DNA from: Bernardetia sp.
GTDB taxonomy: Bacteria; Bacteroidota; Bacteroidia; Cytophagales; Bernardetiaceae
Length of the DNA: 34,524 nucleotides
Assembly (NCBI GenBank): GCA_020630575.1
Contig: JAHDBD010000039.1
Coordinates: 1-34,524 of the forward strand
Direction: 5' to 3'
Part shown: positions 17,337 through 25,524 of the stretch, one piece after another
How positions within the stretch are numbered: position 1 is the first letter of the stretch
Layout: every line of letters starts with the position of its first letter
The notes under the pieces: model-generated
Database searches by the model: none
The model's input: only the letters and a program-made list of their open reading frames with translations
What the model was told of the DNA's origin: nothing
Position numbers and translations under genes: made by a program

Positions 17337-20033
17337 ATGAACGAACTTAGCAACACCTACCAACCCACAGAAATAGAAAACAAGTGGTACAAATACTGGC
17401 TTGAAAACGGATTTTTTGAAGCCCATGTTCCAAAAGAAAATGAGCCTAAAAAGGAATCTTTTACCATTGTCATCCCTCCACCGAATGTTACAGGTGTCCT
17501 TCACATGGGACACATGCTCAACAATACAATTCAAGATATTTTGGTGCGTCGTGCTAGAATGCAAGGTTTTGAGGCTCTTTGGGTACCAGGGACAGACCAC
17601 GCATCTATTGCTACAGAGGCTAAAGTAGTTCGTTTGCTTCGTGAACAAGGAATCAAAAAATCTGACCTAACAAGAGCAGAATTTTTAGCTCACGCCTATC
17701 AATGGAAAGACAAATATGGTGGAATTATTCTTGAACAACTCAAAAAATTAGGTGCAAGTTGTGACTGGAATCGTACAGGTTTTACAATGGACGAAGGCTA
17801 TTATAAAGCCGTTATTCGTGTTTTTGTTGATATGTATAAAAAAGGCTACATCTATCGTAGCTTGAGAATGGTAAACTGGGATTGTGAAGCTCAAACTACC
17901 ATTTCGAATGAAGAAATAATCTATAAAGAGGAAGGCGAAAGAGCATTTTTGTATCACACAAAATACGAATTAGAAGACGGAGGAACAATTACAATAGCAA
18001 CGCAACGCCCAGAAACAATTATGGGAGATGTTGCCATTGCAGTAAATCCAACAGATGAGCGTTTCAAACATTTAATAGGTAAAAATGCAATCGTTCCTTT
18101 TATTGGTCGCAAAATTCCAATTATTGGAGATGAGTATGTAGAAATAGATTTTGGTACTGGATTACTGAAAGTTACGCCTGCACATGACCCTAATGATTAT
18201 GAAATTGGACAAAGACACAATTTGCCAGTTATTGATACAATCAATGATGATGGAACTTTAAACGATAAATGTGAAATGCCTGAAATGGTAGGAAAAGACC
18301 GTTTTGAGGTTCGTAAACTAATCACCAAAAAATTAGAAGAAGCAGGTTTATTAGTAGAAAAAGAAGAAGTTGTTTCAAGAATTGGACGTTCGGAACGTAC
18401 AGGAAGCGTTGTTGAGCCAAAATTATCGTTGCAATGGTTTATCAAAATGAAAGAAATTTCTGCGACGGCTTTAGAAGTTGTTGAGAAAGATGAAATCGTT
18501 TTACATCCTGCAAAATTCAAAAATACATACCGTCATTGGATGGAAAATGTAAGAGATTGGTGTATTTCTCGTCAGCTTTGGTGGGGACATCAAATTCCTG
18601 CTTATTTCTACGGAGATGGAGATGATGATTTTGTTGTAGCCGAAACTAAGGAAGAAGCTCTACAATTAATCAAAGAAAAAACAGGAAAAGAAGTAACTGA
18701 AAATGATATTCGTCAAGACGATGATGTTTTGGATACGTGGGCTTCTTCTTGGCTTTGGCCTATCGCTGTTTTTGATGGATTCAATGATGAATGTTTTGAC
18801 AAAGAAACAGGAAAAATTGATTTGTCTAAAAATAAGGAGTTAGACTTTTTCTATCCAACACAAGTTTTGGTTACTGCTCCAGAGATTTTATTCTTTTGGG
18901 TAGCCAGAATGATAATTGCAGGTTACGAATATACAGGCAAACGTCCGTTTAAAGATGTTTATTTGACAGGAATTGTACGAGATAAGCAAGGTAGAAAAAT
19001 GTCTAAGTCGTTAGGAAATTCTCCTGACCCATTAGATTTAATCAAACAGTATGGTGCTGATGGTGTTCGTGTAGGAATGCTTTTTTCTTCTCCAGCAGGA
19101 AATGATTTGCCTTTTGATGAGAAATTATGCTTTCAAGGAAGTAAATTTTCTAATAAAATATGGAATGCTTTCTTACTTTTGAAGTCACTTGAACAAACAA
19201 ATGATGCTATCTCACAAGGAAATCAAGTGGCAATAAATTGGTTTGAAGCAAAATTAAATCAGTCTTTAACAGAAATTGAGAATCATTATAAAGAATATCG
19301 TATTTCTGATGCACTTTTGGGAGTTTATAAATTGATTTGGGACGAATTCTGTTCTAATTATTTAGAAATGATAAAGCCTGCTTATGGTTCTCCAATTGAT
19401 AAAGGAACATACAATAAAACGATTGAGTTTTTCGAAACACTCATGAAAATTTTACATCCTTTTATGCCATTTATCACAGAAGAGCTTTGGCATTTGTTAA
19501 ATGAAAGAGGAGAAAAAGAAGCGATTATAGTTGCAGAATATCCAAAGGTAAAAGAATTTGATGCTGCTATTTTAGAAAAAACAGAACAGATTTTTGAAAT
19601 AGTTTCTCAAGTTGGAAAGGTTAGAAATGCTAAAAGTATTCCTCCGAAAGAAAAGCTAGATTTATTTGTAAAGATTGCAAATACTACTTCTGATGCTAGT
19701 TTTTATGATGAGTATCTTTCTCTAATTCAGAAACTAGCAGGAGTTGATAAAATCAATTTTACAGACGAAAAGCCAAATCCAGCTATGAGTTTTGTAGTAA
19801 AAGGAGATGAGTTTTCTGTTCCAGTTCAAATTAATGTAGAAGAAGAGCGTCAAAACTTAGAGAAGGAAATCAAATATACAAAAGGCTTTTTGGTAAGTGT
19901 TGATAAAAAACTTTCAAATGAGCGTTTTGTAAATAATGCAAAACCTGATATTATTGAAAAAGAACGCCAAAAGAAAGCTGATGCAGAAGCTAAAATTAAG
20001 GCTTTGGAAGAGGCTTTATTAAGTTTGGTTTAA
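17337..20033 (+). CDS. valS: Valyl-tRNA synthetase
   Basis: This class Ia synthetase charges tRNA-Val with valine in the cytoplasm. The 898 residues hold the HIGH motif as HMGH (56-59, in PPNVTGVLHMGH), a large CP1 editing domain that removes mischarged threonine (about 190-340, ATQRPETIMGD and the GTGLLKVTPAHDPND region), the KMSKS motif at 554-558 (GRKMSKSLGN), the helical anticodon-binding domain, and a C-terminal coiled coil (about 830-898, RQNLEKEIKY to AKIKALEEALL) typical of ValS. Length is in the bacterial range (870-950). It is preceded by a divergent gap with dnaX and a leader of heptad repeats. An imperfectly U-tailed hairpin follows. Confidence 0.98.
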   Translation: MNELSNTYQPTEIENKWYKYWLENGFFEAHVPKENEPKKESFTIVIPPPNVTGVLHMGHMLNNTIQDILVRRARMQGFEALWVPGTDHASIATEAKVVRLLREQGIKKSDLTRAEFLAHAYQWKDKYGGIILEQLKKLGASCDWNRTGFTMDEGYYKAVIRVFVDMYKKGYIYRSLRMVNWDCEAQTTISNEEIIYKEEGERAFLYHTKYELEDGGTITIATQRPETIMGDVAIAVNPTDERFKHLIGKNAIVPFIGRKIPIIGDEYVEIDFGTGLLKVTPAHDPNDYEIGQRHNLPVIDTINDDGTLNDKCEMPEMVGKDRFEVRKLITKKLEEAGLLVEKEEVVSRIGRSERTGSVVEPKLSLQWFIKMKEISATALEVVEKDEIVLHPAKFKNTYRHWMENVRDWCISRQLWWGHQIPAYFYGDGDDDFVVAETKEEALQLIKEKTGKEVTENDIRQDDDVLDTWASSWLWPIAVFDGFNDECFDKETGKIDLSKNKELDFFYPTQVLVTAPEILFFWVARMIIAGYEYTGKRPFKDVYLTGIVRDKQGRKMSKSLGNSPDPLDLIKQYGADGVRVGMLFSSPAGNDLPFDEKLCFQGSKFSNKIWNAFLLLKSLEQTNDAISQGNQVAINWFEAKLNQSLTEIENHYKEYRISDALLGVYKLIWDEFCSNYLEMIKPAYGSPIDKGTYNKTIEFFETLMKILHPFMPFITEELWHLLNERGEKEAIIVAEYPKVKEFDAAILEKTEQIFEIVSQVGKVRNAKSIPPKEKLDLFVKIANTTSDASFYDEYLSLIQKLAGVDKINFTDEKPNPAMSFVVKGDEFSVPVQINVEEERQNLEKEIKYTKGFLVSVDKKLSNERFVNNAKPDIIEKERQKKADAEAKIKALEEALLSLV

Positions 20034-20046
20034 TTGATTAATAATA

Positions 20047-20085
20047 TATACGAACAGTTTATAAAACGAATAAACTGTTCGTATA
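20047..20085. terminator. Strong hairpin after valS
   Basis: A perfect 16-bp stem (20047-20062 with 20070-20085) around a 7-nt loop lies 13 nt after the valS stop. No T-tract follows, so it may stabilise the mRNA end or separate valS from the next gene rather than terminate by itself. Confidence 0.6.
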
Positions 20086-20104
20086 AACCAAACACAATTT
20101 ATTT

Positions 20105-20353
20105 ATGTTAGCATTCAGTTTATATGGATTATATAGCTTATTTTATGAATTATTTGTTCTACTTTTACCATTTTATAGCATAGGAGTTATTTTTTCTATC
20201 ATATCTCTAATTGATATTTTGAAAAATAAATTTGAAAATAATGATAAATTAATTTGGGTTATTGTGGTGTTAGGGAGTAATTTTTTATTTGCCTTTAATA
20301 TCGTTGCAAATATTCTCTACTATAAGATAGGACGCAAACAGAAAATACAGTAA
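20105..20353 (+). CDS. Small PLDc_N-type membrane protein
   Basis: This 82-residue protein has two hydrophobic segments (about residues 5-35 and 48-70) with the pattern LIDILKNKFENNDKLIWVIV, then a second helix and the end LYYKIGRKQK. This is the phospholipase D/nuclease N-terminal (PLDc_N) family seen both as the leader of cardiolipin synthases and as free-standing small proteins. There is no HKD catalytic part here, so it is a free-standing membrane protein of unknown role. It may be read through from valS past the hairpin. It converges with the alpha/beta hydrolase gene. Confidence 0.75.
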   Translation: MLAFSLYGLYSLFYELFVLLLPFYSIGVIFSIISLIDILKNKFENNDKLIWVIVVLGSNFLFAFNIVANILYYKIGRKQKIQ

Positions 20354-20368
20354 TTTCTTTTTTACTTT

Positions 20369-21295
20369 TTATTTATTTAAAAACCATTTAAACATTCCTT
20401 CAAAAGCCTTTTCTCTAACTATTTTTGAAGATAAAAATATATCGTGCATCGCATTTTCTACTTCTAATAAAGTAACTTTATCACCTAGTTTTGCACCTCT
20501 TTCTTTTATATCTTCTACATCTAAAACAATATCTTTTCGCATAGCTTCTTCTGAAAATTTGGAAAGTTTGGTAGAAGCAGAAGAGTGCATAACCAAAACG
20601 GGAACTTGAATAGCTGAGTGTTTTTGTAATCTTTCGTGTGCCTCATCAATTGCCAAAACCCATTTGAAATAAGTAGGAAAGCCTTTTGTATATTTCCATT
20701 TCAAATTAAAATCCCATTCTCCCTTAAAATCTTTGTGAATACTTTGCACATAAACAGGCGAAAGCATATTATTGATATAGGTATAATCTGAAAATAAAGT
20801 AAGCATATTACAAGCAGCTAAAGTAGCATTCTTTTTAAACTCAGAATCATAGAAATCTAAAAAGGGAGAGTTTAGGATAAGCCCACTTATTTTACTTTTT
20901 TCTTCTCCAAAATTAGCATAACTAGATGCTGTAAGTCCTCCAGTAGAATGTCCAAATAGATAAATAGGCGACTGACTTTTTTCATAAATCTGATTAATTG
21001 CCATCGTTATTTCCTCAAAATATTCTGTAATAGATTTACAATAGTTTTCTCTTTGATGAGGAAGCCACGAACGCCCATATTTACGAAGGTCTAGCGCATA
21101 AAAATCAAATCCATTTTCAATAAACTGTTCAGCTACATGAGGATGAAAAAAATAATCGATGTAACCATGAATATAAATTATACTTTTTCTATTTCCTGTA
21201 TTCTCATTACAAGAAACAAGTGTAGCAATTACTTTTCCTTCGTAATCATCTTTTAAATTTAGAATTTGGGTAGTAAAGTCTTTTTCTAAGTTCAT
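20369..21295 (-). CDS. Alpha/beta hydrolase (S33-like, lysophospholipase type)
   Basis: This 308-residue protein has the hydrolase fold without a signal peptide. The oxyanion strand IIYIHGYIDYFF lies at residues 39-50, the nucleophile elbow GHSTGG puts Ser117 in place, and the likely catalytic His is His284 (VENAMHDIF). The acid is probably in LDVEDI (about 258-263). Serine aminopeptidase S33/monoacylglycerol lipase-like proteins of this layout hydrolyse lysophospholipids or acylglycerols; the substrate here is unknown. A large lid (about 140-230) covers the site. It is divergent from the NMT1-like gene and convergent with the small membrane protein gene. Confidence 0.85.
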   Translation of the reverse strand: MNLEKDFTTQILNLKDDYEGKVIATLVSCNENTGNRKSIIYIHGYIDYFFHPHVAEQFIENGFDFYALDLRKYGRSWLPHQRENYCKSITEYFEEITMAINQIYEKSQSPIYLFGHSTGGLTASSYANFGEEKSKISGLILNSPFLDFYDSEFKKNATLAACNMLTLFSDYTYINNMLSPVYVQSIHKDFKGEWDFNLKWKYTKGFPTYFKWVLAIDEAHERLQKHSAIQVPVLVMHSSASTKLSKFSEEAMRKDIVLDVEDIKERGAKLGDKVTLLEVENAMHDIFLSSKIVREKAFEGMFKWFLNK

Positions 21296-21373
21296 TTTTT
21301 TATAGCTAATTGTTTTTTTTTATTTTTTTTTGCAAAATACAAAAAAGATTGATTTAAGTGTATCGTTTTAAAT

Positions 21374-21409
21374 TTTGACTTTATAGGACAATAAGAATTA
21401 TTATATTTG
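21374..21409 (+). promoter_or_regulatory. Candidate promoter of the NMT1-like gene
   Basis: TTTG at 21374-21377 and TATATTTG at 21402-21409, with a 24-nt spacer, slightly long for the type. The -7 element is a perfect TAnnTTTG and the start codon follows 35 nt later. Confidence 0.45.
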
Positions 21410-21443
21410 TCCTTCAAACCAATTTTTAATACTAAAACACACC

Positions 21444-22373
21444 ATGAAAAAATTAAGAATCGCTTTAGATTGGACTCCAAACATCAATCATATCGGAATT
21501 TTTGTAGCAAAAGAACTAGGATTTTACAAAGAATTGGAGATAGAAACAACCATTATAAATCCTTTAGAGGATAATTATGCTCTTACTCCTGGTAAAAAAT
21601 TAGAGCTAAATGAAACTGATTTTGCTATTGCACCTTTCGAAACTGTGATTAGTCTAAACAACAAAAAAAATGTAGTTGATGCTATTGCTGTTTTCGCCAT
21701 TTTGCAAGAAGATATTAGCAGTATTGTAACATTAAAATCTTCAAAAATAGATAGACCTCAACTTTTAGATGGAAAAATTTATGCTTCTTATAAAGCACGT
21801 TATGAAGACTATATTGTGAAAGAAATGGTAAAAAATGATGGAGGAACTGGAGATATTGAATTAGTATATCCTGAAAAACTAGGAATTTGGAATATTTTAT
21901 TAGAAAACAAAGCTGATGCAACATGGATATTCAATAATTGGGAAGGTATAGAAGCTGAATCCAAGAATGTAGAACTCAATAAATTTTCTTTAGGTAACTT
22001 TGATATTCCTTATTGTTATTCTCCTGTCATTATTACAAAAAATAGTAATTTGAACAAACAAAAAGAGGAATATTCAAATTTTATAAAAGCCACTCAAAAA
22101 GGATATTTATACGCCATAGAAAATAAATTAGAAGCTATAAAAATCCTAGAAAAACACCTCACAGAATACGATAAGCAAAATGTTGATTTAGAAAAGTCAA
22201 TTAATTTTACGGCTCCATATTTTAAAACTGATTCAGAATGTGGTTCTATGAAACCCAAAAGAGTAAATTCATTCTTGAATTGGCTTGTTGATAACAAACT
22301 AGAAAATGAGCGAATTCTTCATCAAGACTTGTTTACAAATGAACTTCTAAAACTAGAAAAACAATTTTCTTAG
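21444..22373 (+). CDS. NMT1/THI5-like periplasmic-binding-fold protein, no signal peptide
   Basis: This 309-residue protein has the NMT1/THI5-like fold (LDWTPNINHIGIFVAKELGFYKE at residues 8-30, split here as LDWTPNINHIG and IFVAKELGFYKE). Related proteins include ThiY, which binds formylaminopyrimidine for a transporter, and yeast Thi5, which makes thiamine pyrimidine. Unlike a transport binding protein it has no signal peptide or lipobox, and no ABC permease or ATPase gene is adjacent. It also lacks the CCCFC motif of Thi5 and shows no equivalent of the catalytic Lys/His pair near residue 62, so HMP-P synthase activity is not expected. It probably binds a small aromatic ligand in the cytoplasm. 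It ends in a strong terminator and stands alone. Function is uncertain. Confidence 0.72.
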   Translation: MKKLRIALDWTPNINHIGIFVAKELGFYKELEIETTIINPLEDNYALTPGKKLELNETDFAIAPFETVISLNNKKNVVDAIAVFAILQEDISSIVTLKSSKIDRPQLLDGKIYASYKARYEDYIVKEMVKNDGGTGDIELVYPEKLGIWNILLENKADATWIFNNWEGIEAESKNVELNKFSLGNFDIPYCYSPVIITKNSNLNKQKEEYSNFIKATQKGYLYAIENKLEAIKILEKHLTEYDKQNVDLEKSINFTAPYFKTDSECGSMKPKRVNSFLNWLVDNKLENERILHQDLFTNELLKLEKQFS

Positions 22374-22387
22374 CATAACGTTATCGG

Positions 22388-22427
22388 AGTAATTCTATCT
22401 TTATAAAAAGATAGAATTACTTTTTTT
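22388..22427 (+). terminator. Intrinsic terminator after the NMT1-like gene
   Basis: A perfect 15-bp stem (22388-22402 with 22407-22421) with a 4-nt loop and T7 lies 15 nt after the stop codon. Confidence 0.9.
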
Positions 22428-22453
22428 ATGTAACACTTTTTAATCTAGTTAGA

Positions 22454-23557
22454 ATGAAAACCGATATTAAATTTAAAGAAAACACATTTGTAGTAAAGGG
22501 TTATGGAGCAAAAGATAATTTGCTTAACAAATTAACAGACCATAGGCTATCAGAAATGGATGTAGAACGTCCTATGATTAATGATAACCAAGTTATTGTA
22601 GAGGTATTATATAGTGGTGTTTGTCATAGTGATATTCATCAAGTAAACGATGATTGGAAAAATACTCGTTATCCATGTGTACCAGGGCATGAGATTATTG
22701 GAAAAATAGCAAAAGTCGGTAACAAAGTAACAAAATTTAGTGAAGGAGATTTAGTAGGAGTTGGTTGTATGATAGATAGTTGCCAGACCTGCAAACCTTG
22801 CCAAGATAATGAAGAACAGTTTTGTGCAGGACCTCACGGCCCTACAATGACTTATAACGGTTATTTTAATGACCCAGCATCTGATTTTAATACTTTTGGA
22901 GGTTATTCTAGTCATGTAGTCTCAAGCGAAGAGTTTTTGTTACGTATTCCTGAAAAGCTAGATATAAAGAAAGCAGCTCCTATTTTGTGCGCAGGAATAA
23001 CAACTTATTTACCACTCAAACAATGGAACATCAAACAAGGAGACAAAGTAGCTATTGTTGGAATAGGAGGACTTGGACACATGGCTGTGCAACTAGCAAA
23101 AGCAATGGGCGCAGAAGTAACAGCAATTACTACACAAGAAGCCAAACGAAAAGAAGCCTTAGAATTAGGTGCTGACCACGTTCTGATTTCAGAAAATGAT
23201 GAGGAAATGAAAAAAAATGCTATGAATTTTAATTATATACTGATTACAATTCCTTATGCTTTTGATGTCAATCCTTATGTTAAGCTACTCGCTATTCGTG
23301 GTAGTTTGGTAACAGTTGGTCTTTTGGGAGAGTATAAAGAACCTCTTAATAATATGGAAGTGGCAAAACTAGCTCGTCAAGTAGGTGGTTCGGTAATAGG
23401 TGGAGTAAAAGATACACAAGAAGTTCTTGATTTCTGTGCAGAACATAATATTCATCCAGAAGTACAGATGATGAAAATAGAAGATATTAATGATGCCTTC
23501 GAAAAGATAAAGAAGGAAAAAGTACGTTTTAGATATGTAATTGATATGAAAGCCTAA
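22454..23557 (+). CDS. Zinc-dependent NAD(P) alcohol dehydrogenase
   Basis: This 367-residue medium-chain dehydrogenase oxidises or reduces an alcohol/aldehyde with NAD(P). Catalytic zinc ligands are Cys57, His79 and Glu80 (GVCHSD, VPGHEI). The structural zinc lobe has Cys110, Cys113, Cys116 and Cys124. The Rossmann glycine motif GIGGLGHMAVQLAKAMGA follows at about residue 202. It resembles the YahK/cinnamyl-alcohol-dehydrogenase-like group, and the GGYSSH pattern fits it. The natural substrate cannot be told. It has its own terminator downstream and no operon partner. Confidence 0.9.
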   Translation: MKTDIKFKENTFVVKGYGAKDNLLNKLTDHRLSEMDVERPMINDNQVIVEVLYSGVCHSDIHQVNDDWKNTRYPCVPGHEIIGKIAKVGNKVTKFSEGDLVGVGCMIDSCQTCKPCQDNEEQFCAGPHGPTMTYNGYFNDPASDFNTFGGYSSHVVSSEEFLLRIPEKLDIKKAAPILCAGITTYLPLKQWNIKQGDKVAIVGIGGLGHMAVQLAKAMGAEVTAITTQEAKRKEALELGADHVLISENDEEMKKNAMNFNYILITIPYAFDVNPYVKLLAIRGSLVTVGLLGEYKEPLNNMEVAKLARQVGGSVIGGVKDTQEVLDFCAEHNIHPEVQMMKIEDINDAFEKIKKEKVRFRYVIDMKA

Positions 23558-23584
23558 AGAACTATTATCTCATTTTTTCAGATT

Positions 23585-23614
23585 AGCACAAGACCAAAAT
23601 CTTGTGCTTTTTTT
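23585..23614 (+). terminator. Intrinsic terminator after the alcohol dehydrogenase gene
   Basis: A 9-bp stem, AGCACAAGA (23585-23593) with TCTTGTGCT (23600-23608), a 6-nt loop and T7. Confidence 0.85.
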
Positions 23615-23618
23615 ATTC

Positions 23619-24641
23619 CTATTTTATATTTCTTCTAACCCTAACAATATAGGTAACAAGATATTGATTATTATTTTTTATATGAACATCATAAAAACCT
23701 AATTTTTCAAACGCATATTTTAACTCTAAAAATCCTTCTTTAGTTCTGCTAATGATTGGCTTTTGAGAATATTTAGAAGAACCTGAAACTAGTTCTAGTT
23801 CAATAGCTTCTGTTTTGAGTGAGTCTGGAGATTCAAATAAAAAAATAATTGTTTCATTTTTACCTATCTCCATTTTCATTTTTTGAGGCTCTAACGGAAT
23901 GAGCTGATAATTGAAAGCATATTTATAAACTAATGGTGCATTCAAAAAGTCAGATAAAGAAGGTTTATTTTCCAATAACATCCATTTTTTATCTAAAGGA
24001 TAATGATTTTTGATAAATAATTTGGGTTCAGCCAAAAAATAGCCATCATTATATTCTGAAACAAACTCATTTTTATTTACATCAAAAAAGCCACTTGACC
24101 AAGTTGCATCACAGAGATACCATTTGTTATCAAGTTGTACTGCATTCCACGAATGATTGGGAATACTGTGTTCTTTATCTGTATTGCTATTTGCTGTCTT
24201 TCCATAACCATTTACAATTTCACAGTTTATATTTGAAATATTTGCCAATTCTGTTACTAAATAAGCATAGCCTGTACAAAGTGTTTTTTGTTCTCTGACT
24301 AATTTCTCAAATACTTTAGTAGAAAATGAGCGATTCCAGTTTTTTAAAGCCACACTATCATCTTGAAATTGCTTACGTTTCTGTCTATTTTTGACATATC
24401 CCCAATAATCATTTTCAATGTTAGTGCTTACCCAAGTATATATTGCTCTAAATTTTTCTACTTGAGAAGGTAACGAGTTTGTCAAATTATAAGAAAGTAA
24501 AGGCAAGTTTTTTAAGCTCTCGCCTTTGTAGTGATTTGCAACACTATCAGCTTTACGAAAATCTACATTTCCAAAGTCACTGAGTTGTGCTTTAGCTATT
24601 CCAGTAATACACAAGAATATAATACAGAAAAATCGAATCAT
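23619..24641 (-). CDS. Secreted transglutaminase-like protein
   Basis: This 340-residue protein begins with a signal peptide (residues 1-19, cleaved near AKAQ) and has a transglutaminase core with all three catalytic residues: Cys122 (KTLCTGYA), His163 (PNHSWNAV) and Asp178 (WYLCDATW). In bacteria such domains are usually cysteine peptidases or transferases acting in the periplasm. The C-terminal third (about 240-340) is beta-rich and of unknown function. Its start codon overlaps the stop of the gene before it by 4 bp (ATGA), which couples it to the CarbopepD_reg protein. The two products are therefore likely to work together at the envelope. Confidence 0.85.
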   Translation of the reverse strand: MIRFFCIIFLCITGIAKAQLSDFGNVDFRKADSVANHYKGESLKNLPLLSYNLTNSLPSQVEKFRAIYTWVSTNIENDYWGYVKNRQKRKQFQDDSVALKNWNRSFSTKVFEKLVREQKTLCTGYAYLVTELANISNINCEIVNGYGKTANSNTDKEHSIPNHSWNAVQLDNKWYLCDATWSSGFFDVNKNEFVSEYNDGYFLAEPKLFIKNHYPLDKKWMLLENKPSLSDFLNAPLVYKYAFNYQLIPLEPQKMKMEIGKNETIIFLFESPDSLKTEAIELELVSGSSKYSQKPIISRTKEGFLELKYAFEKLGFYDVHIKNNNQYLVTYIVRVRRNIK

Positions 24642-25348
24642 CTAAATAAACCTTTAAATTTTTGCCAAACTGTTTGTTTTGATTGATAAACTTCATTGAC
24701 ACTCACTTCTCCCAGGAGTTCATATTCATGTAATTGTAATGTCAAATTTTGTGATGTATTTTCTGTTACTACTTCTTCTCTTGCCTCATATCCCACAAAA
24801 CGTGCTACAATAATAATTTCATCAGCATAAGGAACTGTAATACTAAAATTGCCCTCCATATCTGTCTGAGTTCCTATTTGAGTTCCCTTTAACTGAATAG
24901 TTGCTCCAGGTAAAGCACCATCTACACTGGTAATATTTCCTGTTATAGTAATTTGCTCCTTATCAGTAGTAGTCGTTTGTTTGTTTTGTGTATTTTCAGA
25001 TGCTTCTATAATCACAGTTTGATTAGTCTGTTGTGCTTGACTTTTACTAATTGATAATAGCGAAAGAAGAGAAAAACTCATCAAACCAATTCCTATTTTT
25101 CTCAAACTATACGTTCTTTTTGAAGGAATAACAGTAGAATAGGTTTTGAGTTGAGATTCATTAAAACGCCCACAAGATTTTTTCTGATTATTTTGAAAGT
25201 AGGCTATAATCTCTTTATCAGTCATTTGGGTAAAATCTATGACTTCTTTCTGACAAGAGCCACAAAAGCCACCTACTTTTGTAGCTTTAAAATTCTCAAA
25301 CTTTTCTGAACAGCTCTTTTTTATGGAAAGTGTAATATCTTTGCTCAT
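24638..25348 (-). CDS. Zinc-knuckle, membrane-anchored CarbopepD_reg protein
   Basis: This 236-residue protein has three parts. Residues 1-65 carry four cysteines (Cys13, Cys29, Cys32, Cys59) in a C-x15-C-x2-C-x26-C pattern that probably binds zinc in the cytoplasm (GGFCGSCQKEVIDFTQMTDKE, read as a short motif around C29-C32). A single membrane segment lies at about 83-102. Residues about 130-210 form a CarbopepD_reg/DUF4480-type beta-sandwich (VDGALPGATIQLKGTQIGTQ, DMEGNFSITVP, ARFVGYE), as in TonB-dependent receptors and sensor proteins of Bacteroidota. The Cys-rich part inside and the sandwich outside suggest a signalling or anchoring role. It is upstream of, and overlaps, the transglutaminase gene. 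Confidence 0.75.
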   Translation of the reverse strand: MSKDITLSIKKSCSEKFENFKATKVGGFCGSCQKEVIDFTQMTDKEIIAYFQNNQKKSCGRFNESQLKTYSTVIPSKRTYSLRKIGIGLMSFSLLSLLSISKSQAQQTNQTVIIEASENTQNKQTTTTDKEQITITGNITSVDGALPGATIQLKGTQIGTQTDMEGNFSITVPYADEIIIVARFVGYEAREEVVTENTSQNLTLQLHEYELLGEVSVNEVYQSKQTVWQKFKGLFR

Positions 25349-25524
25349 GAATCAAATATTTTTATTGTTGTAATTTTATTGACAGTACGTATCATTTGAT
25401 GTAAAGTGTTGCATTAGTAATTTTACTTCGCTAGTAATTTCTAGGTATTAACTAAGTATCTCACAATAAATTCTTATTTCTACGCTTCTATTATAAACTA
25501 TTATTTATTCTAAATTCAATAAAC

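Noticed and set aside
21444..22373. HMP-P synthase (Thi5) call
   Set aside because: The cysteine motif and the catalytic Lys/His of Thi5 are absent.
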